The notes under the pieces are model-generated. The model saw only the letters and a list, made by a program, of their open reading frames with translations. It did no database searches and was not told the origin of the DNA. Positions 1-7,766 of a stretch of DNA of 34,834 bases are shown piece by piece (the first letter of the stretch is position 1; every line of letters begins with the position of its first letter). Origin of the DNA: Azospirillum sp. CAG:239 (GTDB lineage: Bacteria; Pseudomonadota; Alphaproteobacteria; RF32; CAG-239); contig FR885509.1 of NCBI GenBank assembly GCA_000436375.1, forward strand, positions 1-34,834, in the 5' to 3' direction. A program made the position numbers and the translations under genes.

Positions 1-14
1 CCGGGGATCTCTGG

Positions 15-37
15 ATATTCGGGTCAAGCCCGAATAT
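15..37. repeat. Short palindromic intergenic repeat
   Basis: Perfect 9-bp inverted repeat (ATATTCGGG and its complement) around a TCAAG loop, next to a GAC trinucleotide. Two close relatives lie at 1655-1675 and 1727-1749, with the same 5-nt loop and CGGG/CCCG core. Dispersed palindromes of this kind are common between genes of alphaproteobacteria. Membership in a genome-wide family is inferred from these three local copies only. Confidence 0.6.
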
Positions 38-108
38 GACAGGAAAGAGGTCGAGAATGACAATAGGAAAAGAAAACCCTACAATCAAAAACACAATAAT
101 ACTCAGCC

Positions 109-1008
109 TCACATACAAAATTTATAAGTCGTGTCAAACGGACACAAAACCGCATCGCCGGTGCAGGTCTGCTGCCGGTATCCCATCTGCGTGCAGGTCG
201 AAGTGCCATACTCGCTGTACACCGTGCACATGTCCGTATAACCGCTGCTACAGCCGTTGTCGCAGTATTTGCCCGAACATTCCTCATACTCGCAGTCATG
301 ATTCTCCGGACAGCTTGCCAGCGTGCAACGGTTTTCGCAGCAGGTTTTGCAAACCGCATACTTCGTTACCGAACCGCTTTTGCAGGTTGCCGTGCCGATT
401 TCGCCGCCGCATTCGCAACTATAATAACCCACGCAGGGATTGTTTTTGCGTTTGTATTTGGTCGTATTGCAGCTCAGGCAGAAACCGTCGGTCACATAAC
501 CGTCCGCCGTCGCCTGTTCATAGGTATAAGTATAACCGTCACAGGGATTGCACTTGCATTTTTTGTAAGAACTGTCGTACGGACAGCTCTGCGCGCTGTC
601 CAGAACATAACCGTCCCCGCAGGAGTCGACATAGCCGGCGTCTTTGCAGGCTCTGACCTTGTCTTCGCTGCACTTGGCATAATATTTGTCATTATACGGA
701 CAAGGCGCGCCCGACACATAGGTCGGCGGCTCGCAGGAAGTTATCGTATAACCTTCGTTTTTGCACTGGTTGGCCGTGTCTATGGTAAAATCTTCGCCAC
801 CGCCGCCATATCCGGCCTCCGTGTCACAGTTGCCGAAACCCAGAAAGCACACCGCGGCCAGCCGCGGCCCTTCGCCCCGCGAAAAAAGCCCGGCTTCCAG
901 GTCAACCCGGTCAAAACGGCCTAAATCTAAGGAGTTTTCTTCAAATGCGAAAGCAGGTGCCGTCAATAAAAGTACCGTCAATAAAGAAATTCTTGCTTTG
1001 TTTCTCAT
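109..1008 (-). CDS. Cys-rich exported protein, function unknown
   Basis: A 299-residue protein with a typical Sec signal peptide: basic start, hydrophobic stretch at about 8-20, likely cleavage after Ala-Phe-Ala at 19-21. The mature part has 32 cysteines, many as CxC, CC or CxxC. A unit of the form CP[YF][DN]xxY..C recurs at 103-113, 142-151 and 289-298, often preceded by a GY...SC segment, so the protein seems built from small disulfide-bonded modules. I do not recognise a named family. A role outside the cytoplasm (envelope or secreted) follows from the signal peptide and disulfide potential; anything further would be guesswork. The ATG follows a purine-rich stretch (AAAGGCGGGGGACG). It is transcribed away from the XRE gene at 1296 and has its own promoter and a leader of about 150 nt. 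Confidence 0.75.
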   Translation of the reverse strand: MRNKARISLLTVLLLTAPAFAFEENSLDLGRFDRVDLEAGLFSRGEGPRLAAVCFLGFGNCDTEAGYGGGGEDFTIDTANQCKNEGYTITSCEPPTYVSGAPCPYNDKYYAKCSEDKVRACKDAGYVDSCGDGYVLDSAQSCPYDSSYKKCKCNPCDGYTYTYEQATADGYVTDGFCLSCNTTKYKRKNNPCVGYYSCECGGEIGTATCKSGSVTKYAVCKTCCENRCTLASCPENHDCEYEECSGKYCDNGCSSGYTDMCTVYSEYGTSTCTQMGYRQQTCTGDAVLCPFDTTYKFCM

Positions 1009-1160
1009 CGTCCCCCGCCTTTCACATAAAAATTTACAAAAAGGGGCGCCCGAATAGGTGTGGTGTGTGTGTATATTGTGTCTCGTTTTGAGCCGGACGC
1101 CCCTTCTTTAAGTAAGTCCGATTCACAAAAAACGTACAAATTTCATAAGCCGGACTTATT
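1009..1160 (-). promoter_or_regulatory. Structured 5' leader of the Cys-rich gene
   Basis: Between the predicted start site near 1160 and the ATG lie about 150 nt with two long-range pairings. TAAGTCCG pairs with CGGACTTA (roughly 1112-1158). AAGGGGCG pairs with CGCCCCTT (roughly 1047-1105), and this second stem is followed on the minus strand by a TTTTT run, so it resembles a terminator with a loop of about 50 nt. The octamer GTCCGGCT occurs in both elements. A CA/GT microsatellite-like stretch (about 1060-1080) lies in the loop. Attenuation or leader control is an inference. Confidence 0.4.
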
Positions 1161-1166
1161 AAATTC

Positions 1167-1195
1167 ATAATATATTAGTAATTTAGTCGAGTCAA
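1167..1195 (-). promoter_or_regulatory. Sigma-70-like promoter of the Cys-rich gene
   Basis: Read on the minus strand: TTGACT (-35, 1190-1195), a 17-bp spacer, TATTAT (-10, 1167-1172). Predicted start near 1160. Confidence 0.6.
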
Positions 1196-1295
1196 GGTAA
1201 AAAATTACAAGTTTATAGTATATATAGATTCACAATAAAATAGGAATATACCTTATTATATATTTTGAGTTACCAAAACAACGGGAATATCCTAT

Positions 1296-1649
1296 ATGAA
1301 TGATAATGACTTTGCCACAAATCTGGGAAACCGTATCCGCGAACTTAGAAAGAATAAGGGTGTAAGCCAGCTCGAACTGGCTTATGACATGGATATGTCC
1401 ATGAATACCATCTCGGGTATCGAACTCGGCAAAATCTCCCCGAAAATTGACACGCTCAAAAAAATCGCCCAGAAACTCGACATCGACATATCCGAACTTT
1501 TCGACTTCAGCGAACATGCGCCCAAAGACAAGGTCATCCGCAAAAAAGTCGAGGAAATTACCCGCAAACTGCTGCCGCAGGACAAGGAGTTTCTGGACCT
1601 CGTCTCCAGCAATATCGACATTCTTATAAAAATTCGCGAATTAAACTAA
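1296..1649 (+). CDS. XRE-family helix-turn-helix regulator
   Basis: A 117-residue protein with a Cro/CI-type HTH at about 8-64. Visible features are the N-terminal GNRIRELRK helix, the SQLELA turn, the MNTISGIELGK recognition region and a closing KIAQKLDIDISELF segment. The C-terminal tail (about 72-117) is charged and helical and could serve for dimerisation; no ligand or protease domain is present. It is expressed divergently from the Cys-rich gene, so local control of that gene or of itself is a reasonable guess, but no operator was proven. The ATG has only a weak upstream purine stretch (CGGGAATA). The upstream 100 bp are very AT-rich. Confidence 0.8.
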   Translation: MNDNDFATNLGNRIRELRKNKGVSQLELAYDMDMSMNTISGIELGKISPKIDTLKKIAQKLDIDISELFDFSEHAPKDKVIRKKVEEITRKLLPQDKEFLDLVSSNIDILIKIRELN

Positions 1650-1654
1650 GCAGA

Positions 1655-1749
1655 CCCCCGGGCCAAGCCCGAGGGTGACAGAGGGAAGAAAATGATACTG
1701 TCATTGCCGGACTTGTTTTTTATGTCATGCTCGGGTTTAACCCGGGCAT
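1655..1749. repeat. Pair of palindromic intergenic repeats
   Basis: Two palindromes related to the one at 15-37. One at 1655-1675 has arms of 8 bp with one mismatch and a CCAAG loop, followed by GGGTGACA. The other at 1727-1749 has 9-bp arms ATGCTCGGG/CCCGGGCAT with one mismatched pair, a TTTAA loop, and is preceded by GTC. They face each other about 50 bp apart, directly after the XRE gene. The XRE/Cys-rich gene pair is thus bracketed by members of the same small family. Confidence 0.55.
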
Positions 1750-1879
1750 CTAAAAATACAAGGCATGGCCTCACGATATGCACGCAGGAAGCAACGCGCT
1801 TCGACAAAGATTCACGCCGCAGCCGGCGAGCGCTCAAGGGCGTCCCCTTATCAAGCCGGCTACAGCTTGCACTATACAA

Positions 1880-2014
1880 GGTTTTTCAAAAACCTCGGAG
1901 AACGAGGGAAATAATAAGGATTTAGGGAAAATAAAGCGGAACGTACATAAACGTACGTGAGCATTTATTTTACCCGCTAATCCTGTATTAGTTCCCCGTT
2001 ATACGAGGTTTTTA
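1880..2014. repeat. Long imperfect hairpin at the tolA 3' end
   Basis: Two arms of about 50 bp (about 1888-1936 and 1961-2013) are near-complementary. They start with AAAAACCTCG and end with CGAGGTTTTT, and the inner arms match as AAAATAAAGC against GCATTTATTTT. The apical loop holds ACGTACATAAACGTACGT. The right end covers the tolA stop codon. The element may end tol transcription or be a miniature mobile palindrome; it lacks a clean U run. The remaining sequence of 1750-1880 shows no gene that I can support. Confidence 0.5.
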
Positions 2015-2956
2015 CTTTATGGAAGCGTCCAACGGATTAAACCGCAACAACATCGTGTTCCAGAGATCGTATTTTTCGGGATATTTCTCGGCAAAAATGG
2101 AATAAACCGGTTCGCAGATATAAACCGCACGCCGCGCGGAATCGGCAACAGAGCGGAAATAGCGGTCGCTGTTGTAACGTCCGGTATCCAAAATCTTAAC
2201 CTCGCGCACCGAACCGTCCCGATTCAGATAAGCCCTGATTTCGATAATCATGTCCTGAATGCCCATAGCGCCCGGATCCAGGTTCCAACAGGCGCGCAGA
2301 CGCCCGGCAATCGCGTCGGTTTCGGAAATCGACAGCTCGCTGAAATAAGAACCGCCGGTACCGCCCTCAATGCCCATGTTGTTAACCTCGGCGTCTTCCT
2401 TAATCGTTGCCGTCTGGTCTTTTTCGCCCTCTTTTTCCAGAGCGTCCACGGAGGCCAGCAGGCTCTTCAGCGGATTGGCGAGTTTGGGTTCTTCCTTCTT
2501 GGGCTGAGGTTTCGGCTTTTCGGGCACGGCCGGTTTCTTAACCGGTTTCGGCACCGGTTTGGGAGCCGGTTTCTTAACCGGCGCTTTCGGCTTTTTGGGC
2601 TGCGGCGCAACCAGAAAATCCTGCTTCGGCTTTTCAACGCGTTCCTGCTTGGCCGGCGGCGTTTCTTCCGCGTCTTTCTGCGGCTCGCTCTTCACTTCCG
2701 GCCGTTTGTCAGGCTCGTCTTTGGTATAGTTCTTTTCAATCTTGCGCTTGATTTTGCTCGCCTGTTTTTCTTCCGGGCCGCGCTTGGCTTTCGGCGGCAG
2801 ATTGGTCATTTCCGAAATTTTCACGTTGTTCAAATCCACGATAATCGGCACCTGTTCAATCGTCATGTTCCGACGCCAAAAAACCGGAACGTCGACCAGA
2901 AACAGTATCAGGACAACCAGATGCAGAGCTACGGATTTGTACAGGGCGTTTTTCAT
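2012..2956 (-). CDS. tolA: TolA, envelope-spanning Tol-Pal protein
   Basis: TolA links the inner-membrane TolQR motor to TolB/Pal at the outer membrane and supports envelope constriction and integrity. The 314-residue product has a short cytoplasmic start and one membrane anchor (about 8-27). A long Lys/Pro/Glu-rich stretch (about 55-165, many KPxPKP units) should span the periplasm. The C-terminal TonB/TolA-like domain (about 210-314) includes GRLRACWNLDPGA and an EIRAYLNRDGSV strand. The Pro-rich spacer differs from the Ala-rich helix of enterobacterial TolA but is usual in alphaproteobacteria. It is the last gene of the tolQ-tolR-tolA run. tolB and pal, often next, are not here; a long hairpin and repeats follow. 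Confidence 0.93.
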   Translation of the reverse strand: MKNALYKSVALHLVVLILFLVDVPVFWRRNMTIEQVPIIVDLNNVKISEMTNLPPKAKRGPEEKQASKIKRKIEKNYTKDEPDKRPEVKSEPQKDAEETPPAKQERVEKPKQDFLVAPQPKKPKAPVKKPAPKPVPKPVKKPAVPEKPKPQPKKEEPKLANPLKSLLASVDALEKEGEKDQTATIKEDAEVNNMGIEGGTGGSYFSELSISETDAIAGRLRACWNLDPGAMGIQDMIIEIRAYLNRDGSVREVKILDTGRYNSDRYFRSVADSARRAVYICEPVYSIFAEKYPEKYDLWNTMLLRFNPLDASIK

Positions 2957-2962
2957 CAGCGG

Positions 2963-3403
2963 CTATTTCTTTTTCCCCAGAGGTTTGGCTTCGGTTTTCA
3001 GGCCGACCTTGTCAAAGCCGGCTTCTTTCAGCAGCGCCATCAGGCCGATAACCCGGCCGTATTCGGCGCCCGCATCGCCGGAAATGGTTACCGAAAGCTC
3101 GGTATTGGTATCGCGGATAGCCTTAAGCTTGCCGACGATTTCCTCCGCCGGAACTTCCGTCTGGCCGATGTAATAATAACCATCCTTGTCAACGCTGATG
3201 TTAACCGAAGTTTCTTCGCCGTTCAGCGCCTTGCCGCCGACTTTCGGCAAATCGAGCGCAATGCCCGACGTCATCAGCGGCGCCGCGACCATAAACACCA
3301 CCAGCAACACCATCATCACGTCCATCAGGTTGGTCATGTTGATATCGGCGTTGCGGCGGTAAACCCTCGGCGAACGGCGCGTCTGCTGCGGCATGATAAA
3401 CAT
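2963..3403 (-). CDS. tolR: TolR, ExbD/TolR-type motor subunit
   Basis: A 146-residue ExbD/TolR protein that couples the TolQ proton channel to TolA. A cytoplasmic start rich in Arg is followed by a single membrane segment (about 25-45) containing the conserved aspartate in NLMDVMMVLLVVFM, the residue that carries protons in this family. The periplasmic domain follows, with LDLPKVGG near 53 and DKDGYYYIG. Ribosome binding site GGGAG stands 9 nt before the ATG; TolQ ends 2 bp upstream and TolA starts 6 bp after the stop, so the three are clearly co-translated. MPQQTRR three codons later is a possible alternative start. Confidence 0.94.
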   Translation of the reverse strand: MFIMPQQTRRSPRVYRRNADINMTNLMDVMMVLLVVFMVAAPLMTSGIALDLPKVGGKALNGEETSVNISVDKDGYYYIGQTEVPAEEIVGKLKAIRDTNTELSVTISGDAGAEYGRVIGLMALLKEAGFDKVGLKTEAKPLGKKK

Positions 3404-3405
3404 AA

Positions 3406-4152
3406 CTATTCTCCCGCCATGTCGGCCTTGATGGCCGTGTCGTCAATCTCACGCGACAAAATGCTCGAAAATTCGGCCTGGAAGTTTTCCAGCCGTTTGG
3501 CATAGCGGTCAATGTCCGACGAAATTTTATTATAGGCAACAACGGCCGGAATAGCCGCAATCAGGCCAAACGCCGTCGTAAACAGCGCCTCGGCGATACC
3601 CGGCGCCATTGCTGACAGCGAATTGCTCTGCGTGGCGGCAATAGCGTTAAAGCTGTTGATAATGCCCCAAACCGTGCCAAACAGGCCGACCAGCGGCGCC
3701 ACCGAACCGGTCGACGCCAAAAATCCCATTCTGGTATCCAGCTCGTCTAATTCCTTATCCATTGAGACCATCATCGCCTTTTCAATACGCTGTTGCAGCG
3801 AAACCCCGCGCAGGCCGCGGTCGGTTTTCGACTTCATGATGTTGGTGCGTTTCCACTCTTTCATCGCCGCTACAAACATCGCCGACATCGGGTCGCGCGG
3901 ACGGTTGCCGATGGAATCGTACAGACGGTCGAGAGAACCGCCGGACCAGAAAGTTTCTTCAAATTTTTTGGAAAGCTGCTTGACCTGGCGCAGCGTGCCG
4001 AATTTTTCGATAATAATCGCCCAAGACCAGACCGACGCGGCAATCAGGCCGATCATCACCACCTTGGTAACCATATCCGAAGCCCAAACCAAGTCCCACA
4101 TTGACATCTGGCCGGCCGTGTTTACAACATCCGTTAAAGTTTGCGTTTCCAT
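3406..4152 (-). CDS. tolQ: TolQ, MotA/TolQ/ExbB proton channel
   Basis: A 248-residue inner-membrane protein of the MotA/TolQ/ExbB family that forms the proton channel of the Tol-Pal motor with TolR. The first membrane helix is at about 30-50. A long cytoplasmic loop contains the family signature near LDTRMGFLASTGSVAPLVGL, where the second helix begins with the GLFGTVWGI stretch. A third helix lies near ALFTTAFGLIAAIPAVVAYN. Length is normal (E. coli TolQ 230). It starts 88 bp after ybgC ends, with a hairpin between, so tolQRA may have its own promoter or depend on readthrough. Confidence 0.94.
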   Translation of the reverse strand: METQTLTDVVNTAGQMSMWDLVWASDMVTKVVMIGLIAASVWSWAIIIEKFGTLRQVKQLSKKFEETFWSGGSLDRLYDSIGNRPRDPMSAMFVAAMKEWKRTNIMKSKTDRGLRGVSLQQRIEKAMMVSMDKELDELDTRMGFLASTGSVAPLVGLFGTVWGIINSFNAIAATQSNSLSAMAPGIAEALFTTAFGLIAAIPAVVAYNKISSDIDRYAKRLENFQAEFSSILSREIDDTAIKADMAGE

Positions 4153-4169
4153 TTATCTTACCCATAATT

Positions 4170-4199
4170 AAAAAGTTGCCTGATTCTTGCAGGCAACTT
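4170..4199 (-). terminator. Rho-independent terminator between ybgC and tolQ
   Basis: Perfect 10-bp stem AAGTTGCCTG/CAGGCAACTT with a 7-nt loop. On the minus strand it is followed by TTTTT. It lies after ybgC and before tolQ, both minus. Confidence 0.7.
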
Positions 4200-4240
4200 A
4201 ACACAAAATATTAAAAATTCAATTAACTAAATCGGCTTTT

Positions 4241-4684
4241 TCAGAGTTTTTCAATCGCCGCAGCCAGCTCCTGCGGAATGCGCACCGGCCGCTTTTTGTT
4301 CAGGCTCAGATAAACCACTTTAACCTCAAGTTCGGTCAACAGTTTTTCGCCGCGCCAGATTTGCTGGAACATCACTGCCGAAGCGCCGCCAAACTCCTTT
4401 ACCTCGCAGGTAACGGTCAAAGCATCGTCCAAAACCGCGGGCGCCTTATAGTCAACGTCGATATGCCGCACCGCAAAGCCAAACTTGTCTTCGTTTTCCA
4501 GCGCGTCCTGCTGGCTGCAGCCCAGCGCCCGGATATATTCCGTCCGCGCCCGCTCGGCAAAACGCAGATAATTTGCATAATAAACGATGCCGCCGGCATC
4601 GGTGTCTTCGTAATAAACCCGCACCGGAAAAGCGAAAACCGGCCCGTAAAATCTGCCCTGAGGCGGCAGTACTTCGTCAAACAT
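4241..4684 (-). CDS. ybgC: YbgC-type acyl-CoA thioesterase
   Basis: A 147-residue hot-dog-fold thioesterase of the YbgC/4-hydroxybenzoyl-CoA family, which hydrolyses acyl-CoA thioesters and is regularly found with the tol genes. The signature VYYEDTDAGGIVYYANYL at about 23-40 holds the catalytic Asp, and the adjacent RFAERARTEY helix is typical. Its ATG overlaps the TGA of ruvB by one base, so the two are translationally coupled. Length matches the family. The N-terminal 20 residues are slightly longer than in E. coli YbgC, but the coupling supports this start. Confidence 0.93.
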   Translation of the reverse strand: MFDEVLPPQGRFYGPVFAFPVRVYYEDTDAGGIVYYANYLRFAERARTEYIRALGCSQQDALENEDKFGFAVRHIDVDYKAPAVLDDALTVTCEVKEFGGASAVMFQQIWRGEKLLTELEVKVVYLSLNKKRPVRIPQELAAAIEKL

Positions 4685-5751
4685 CAGTCCTTATCTCCCA
4701 AATCGTCAAACAGGTCGTTCTGCGCAAAACGCATGTTTTTTCTGAGCTTGGCAATGCCCAGATATTCGCAGCCCAAGTCCGAAATCACGCGGCCGCGCGG
4801 CGTGCGCTGCAAAAAGCCGAGTTTAAGCAGAAACGGCTCCACCACTTCCTCAATCGTGTCGCGTTCTTCGGACAGCGCCGCCGCCAGCGTATCGGCGCCG
4901 ACCGGGCCGCCGCCGTAATTCGTCACGATACATTGCAGGTAGCGACGGTCGAAAGCGTCCAGCCCGTAATTGTCAACGTCCAGCCGGCGCAGCGCCTTAT
5001 CGGCCATTTTGTTGTCAACCTCCCCCGCCTCGGCAACCGCGCCGAAATCGCGCACGCGGCGCAGCAGGCGCCCGGCCACGCGCGGCGTGCCGCGCGAACG
5101 TTTGGCAATCTCCATCGCCCCTTCCTTCGACAACGGCATGCCCAACAGGTTGGCGCCGCGGGTAACGATTTTTTCCAGCTCTTCCGGCGAATAAAAGTCC
5201 AGCCGCAGCGGAATGCCGAAACGCTCGCGCAGCGGCGTCGAAAGCATGCCCGAGCGCGTCGTCGCCCCCACCAGCGTAAACGGCTGCAAGTCAATCCGCA
5301 CCGAACGCGCCGACGGCCCCTCGCCGATAATCAGATCCAGCTGAAAATCTTCCATTGCCGAATACAAAACTTCTTCAATCGCCGGATTCAGACGGTGAAT
5401 TTCATCAATAAACAAGACGTCGTTGCGTTCCAGATTGGTCAAAATCGCCGCCAAATCGCCGGATTTGGAAATCATCGGCGCCGAAGTCGCCCGGAAACCG
5501 ACCCCAAGCTCTTTCGCCACAATCGACGCCAGCGTCGTTTTGCCCAGTCCCGGAGGACCGAACAGCAGTACATGATCCAGCGCTTCGCCGCGTTTTTTGG
5601 CCGCTTCAATAAACACCTTCAGGTTTTCGCAGACCTGCTTCTGCCCGACAAAATCCGCCAGGCTGTTCGGCCGCAGGTTAACCGGCGCGTTCAAACCCTG
5701 TTCGTCTTCGGGCTGTTTCTGGGGGCTGACCAGTCTTTCTTCCATAAGCAT
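4684..5751 (-). CDS. ruvB: RuvB, Holliday junction branch-migration helicase
   Basis: The ATPase that drives branch migration of Holliday junctions together with RuvA and RuvC. The 355 residues contain Walker [12 protein letters not shown] (about 65-75), Walker B LFIDEIH (about 114-120), the GATTRSG sensor/arginine-finger segment (about 162-168) and the C-terminal winged helix ending near [17 protein letters not shown]. The N-terminal [12 protein letters not shown] segment is standard. Length is normal for the family. It lies 16 bp after ruvA and is coupled to ybgC. Confidence 0.97.
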   Translation of the reverse strand: MLMEERLVSPQKQPEDEQGLNAPVNLRPNSLADFVGQKQVCENLKVFIEAAKKRGEALDHVLLFGPPGLGKTTLASIVAKELGVGFRATSAPMISKSGDLAAILTNLERNDVLFIDEIHRLNPAIEEVLYSAMEDFQLDLIIGEGPSARSVRIDLQPFTLVGATTRSGMLSTPLRERFGIPLRLDFYSPEELEKIVTRGANLLGMPLSKEGAMEIAKRSRGTPRVAGRLLRRVRDFGAVAEAGEVDNKMADKALRRLDVDNYGLDAFDRRYLQCIVTNYGGGPVGADTLAAALSEERDTIEEVVEPFLLKLGFLQRTPRGRVISDLGCEYLGIAKLRKNMRFAQNDLFDDLGDKD

Positions 5752-5767
5752 TAATCCTTAATTTCCG

Positions 5768-6433
5768 CTAAATTTCCTTATTGGCAAACTCTTTCAACGC
5801 CAGCCGGATAAGCGACGACACGTCCTCAGCCTGCCCCTCCGCCATCGCCTTGCTGACGGCACGATAGGCTTCCAGCCTTTGATAACCGAGATTGACCAGC
5901 GCCGAAATCGCGTCTTCCATCAGATTCGGGTCTTCGGCGCGCGCTTCCAGCCGGTCTTCGTAAGCGGCCGTTTCTTCATTTGCATCCATGTCCATTCCTT
6001 TCGCAAAATCGTTGGTTTCTGCGCTCATCGGAATTGTTACAATCTTGTCTTTAAGCTCGGTCACGATACGCGCCGCCAGTTTCGGCCCCACGCCGTTCGC
6101 CCGCGTAAACGAGGTTTTGTCCTGCGCCGCAACCGCCTGCGACAGCTGGCTCGGCGACAGCGCCGACAAAATGCTGAGACAGACCTTGGCGCCGACGCCC
6201 TGAACCTTGGTAAGCGTCGCAAACCATTCTTTTTCCCAGGCGTCGTAGAAACCAAACAGCGAAATGCTGTCTTCGCGCACGACGGTCTCAATCCGAAGCG
6301 CCGCCTCCTGCCCGCGCGCCAGCCTGCCGAGCGTCTTGGCCGAGGCAAACACCAGATACCCAACCCCGTTCACGTCGACAATACAGAAGTCTTCACCGAT
6401 TGTATCAATAATTCCGCGCAGTTTCGCAATCAT
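5768..6433 (-). CDS. ruvA: RuvA, Holliday junction DNA-binding protein
   Basis: RuvA binds four-way DNA junctions as a tetramer and loads RuvB. The ATG at 6433 gives MIAKLRGIIDTIGEDF, the normal family start, with AGGATGG about 5 nt upstream; the longer open frame up to 6493 has no such support. The 221 residues show the N-terminal OB fold, then the helix-hairpin-helix pair (about 70-130: LTKVQGVGAKVCLSIL and ANGVGPKLAARIVTELKDK) and the C-terminal RuvB-binding domain (ALVNLGYQRLEAYRAV). An acidic linker (about 140-170) is somewhat longer than in E. coli RuvA (203 aa). Confidence 0.96.
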   Translation of the reverse strand: MIAKLRGIIDTIGEDFCIVDVNGVGYLVFASAKTLGRLARGQEAALRIETVVREDSISLFGFYDAWEKEWFATLTKVQGVGAKVCLSILSALSPSQLSQAVAAQDKTSFTRANGVGPKLAARIVTELKDKIVTIPMSAETNDFAKGMDMDANEETAAYEDRLEARAEDPNLMEDAISALVNLGYQRLEAYRAVSKAMAEGQAEDVSSLIRLALKEFANKEI

Positions 6434-6534
6434 GTTTCCATCCTGAGTTAAAAAATTTACCTCAAGATTATACAAATATATAATTCTCTTCAAGTTTTAT
6501 TTAAGACATAAGAACAAAAAAAGAACAAATTTTT

Positions 6535-7218
6535 CTACGCGAACCGCCGCAGATAATCGAGCCAGCCGTCCAGCTCCCGTTCGCGGAAAAAAGCCTCCAG
6601 AAACGCAGTCATCGTCCTATGCCTGATTTCGGCTTCCCTTTTGCCGCTTTCCGTATACATCAGCCCTCTAAGCCGCAGAAGTTTTTCAAACATATGGTTA
6701 ACCGCCGTTTCTTCGTTTTTGCTCTTGCTCTGATAAGCCTCCCGGCTCAGGTTTTCGCGCGGAAACATCTCGGGATCGAAAAATCTGCCGCTGCCCGCAA
6801 CCGCATTAAACACGATTGTCCGCACAATGCCGACGGCACCCATCGCGTCCAGCATGTCGGCATCCTGAACAATATGCCCGTTCTTGTCAAGTTTCTGCAT
6901 GCCGCTTAAATATTTGCTGTATCCCAGATTTGACACTATTTCCAGAACTGCGGCCGCAGTCTTACCGTCAGCGCCGCTCTCGCCCAGAATCCGGCGGGCA
7001 TTTGTCAGCTTCGCGGCGTTCTCCGGCCCGAAAACCTTATAGTCGTCGCAGTCATGAAGCAGCGCCGCCAGTGCCACAATGTCTTCGTCGCCGTTTTCCG
7101 CCCGGCACAAACGCAGTGCCGTCTTGCAAACCCGGACACTGTGTTCCCAGTCGTGCATCGATTTCTCGTTTCCGAGCAGTTCCCGAACTGCCGCGGCCGC
7201 CTTTTCCCTGACACTCAT
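6535..7218 (-). CDS. HD-domain phosphohydrolase
   Basis: A 227-residue HD-superfamily protein. Metal-binding residues visible are His26 (HDWEHSVRV), His55-Asp56 (ALLHDCDDY) and the Asp cluster in QDADMLDAMGAVGI (119-124). The pattern matches small HD hydrolases of the YedJ/YpgQ type, some of which hydrolyse nucleotides; the substrate here is unknown. Its ATG overlaps the ruvC stop (ATGA), so it is translated with ruvC. The location between ruvC and ruvA is unusual, since these normally adjoin, which suggests an insertion into the ruv operon or a DNA-metabolism link. About 100 bp separate its end from the ruvA start. Confidence 0.82.
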   Translation of the reverse strand: MSVREKAAAAVRELLGNEKSMHDWEHSVRVCKTALRLCRAENGDEDIVALAALLHDCDDYKVFGPENAAKLTNARRILGESGADGKTAAAVLEIVSNLGYSKYLSGMQKLDKNGHIVQDADMLDAMGAVGIVRTIVFNAVAGSGRFFDPEMFPRENLSREAYQSKSKNEETAVNHMFEKLLRLRGLMYTESGKREAEIRHRTMTAFLEAFFRERELDGWLDYLRRFA

Positions 7219-7706
7219 TTAAAACCCCTGATGCTGTGCGCTCCGTGAAAACTGTTATGGCAAATGGCCGCCGCCAGCGCGTCGGAAGAGTCGTTGTTTT
7301 TCGGCTTACAGCCCGGCAGCAGAATTTTTACCATCGTTTCTACCTGCCCCTTTTCGGCATGGCCCACCCCGACCACCGCCTTTTTAATCTGGTTCGGTTC
7401 ATATTCGGTCAGCGGAATCCGATAAGTCGCCGGCGCCAGAATAACGACGCCCCGTGCCTGCCCGAGCTTAATCGTCGATACGGCATTCGAATTCAGAAAA
7501 ACCTGTTCTATGGCTGCCTCGTCCGGTTTGTAAAACTCAATAACGTCGCAGAGCGTCTTATAAATCGTATAAAGCCGCTCGGTCAAATCCGTTTTCGGTT
7601 CGGTCTTGATAAACCCGTCGGCCACATAACGGACACGGTTGTTTTCGACTTCAATAATTCCCCAGCCGGTAGACGACAAACTCGGGTCAAGCCCCAATAT
7701 CCGCAT
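7215..7706 (-). CDS. ruvC: RuvC, Holliday junction resolvase
   Basis: The endonuclease that cuts Holliday junctions. The start at 7706 gives MRILGLDPSLSSTGWG, the standard N-terminus, preceded by AAGGAAAAGAAA; the frame extends 14 codons further upstream but without family similarity. The 163 residues include the first catalytic Asp (GLDPS, residue 7), a Glu in AAIEQVFLN near 70, and the C-terminal Asp pair in NDSSDALAAAICH. Length is close to E. coli RuvC (173). A hairpin upstream separates it from yebC. Confidence 0.95.
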   Translation of the reverse strand: MRILGLDPSLSSTGWGIIEVENNRVRYVADGFIKTEPKTDLTERLYTIYKTLCDVIEFYKPDEAAIEQVFLNSNAVSTIKLGQARGVVILAPATYRIPLTEYEPNQIKKAVVGVGHAEKGQVETMVKILLPGCKPKNNDSSDALAAAICHNSFHGAHSIRGFK

Positions 7707-7733
7707 TTTCTTTTCCTTATTTAAAATAAATAA

Positions 7734-7759
7734 GGGCACATTCCGCAAAGAACGTGCCC
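7734..7759 (-). terminator. Terminator after yebC
   Basis: A 10-bp stem (one G-T pair), GGGCACATTC against GAACGTGCCC, with a 6-nt loop. On the minus strand it is followed by TTATTTATTTT. It starts 8 bp after the yebC stop and precedes the ruvC ribosome binding site. Confidence 0.65.
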
Positions 7760-7766
7760 CGAAAAA

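Noticed and set aside
36..924. Plus-strand open frames of about 206-208 codons opposite the Cys-rich gene
   Set aside because: They are antisense readings rich in Arg, His and Cys with no signal or family pattern; the minus-strand frame has a signal peptide, promoter and repeats.
4573..5754. Long plus-strand frame (393 codons) opposite ruvB
   Set aside because: Mirror frame of a strongly conserved gene; composition (many Arg, Gln) is typical of antisense shadow.
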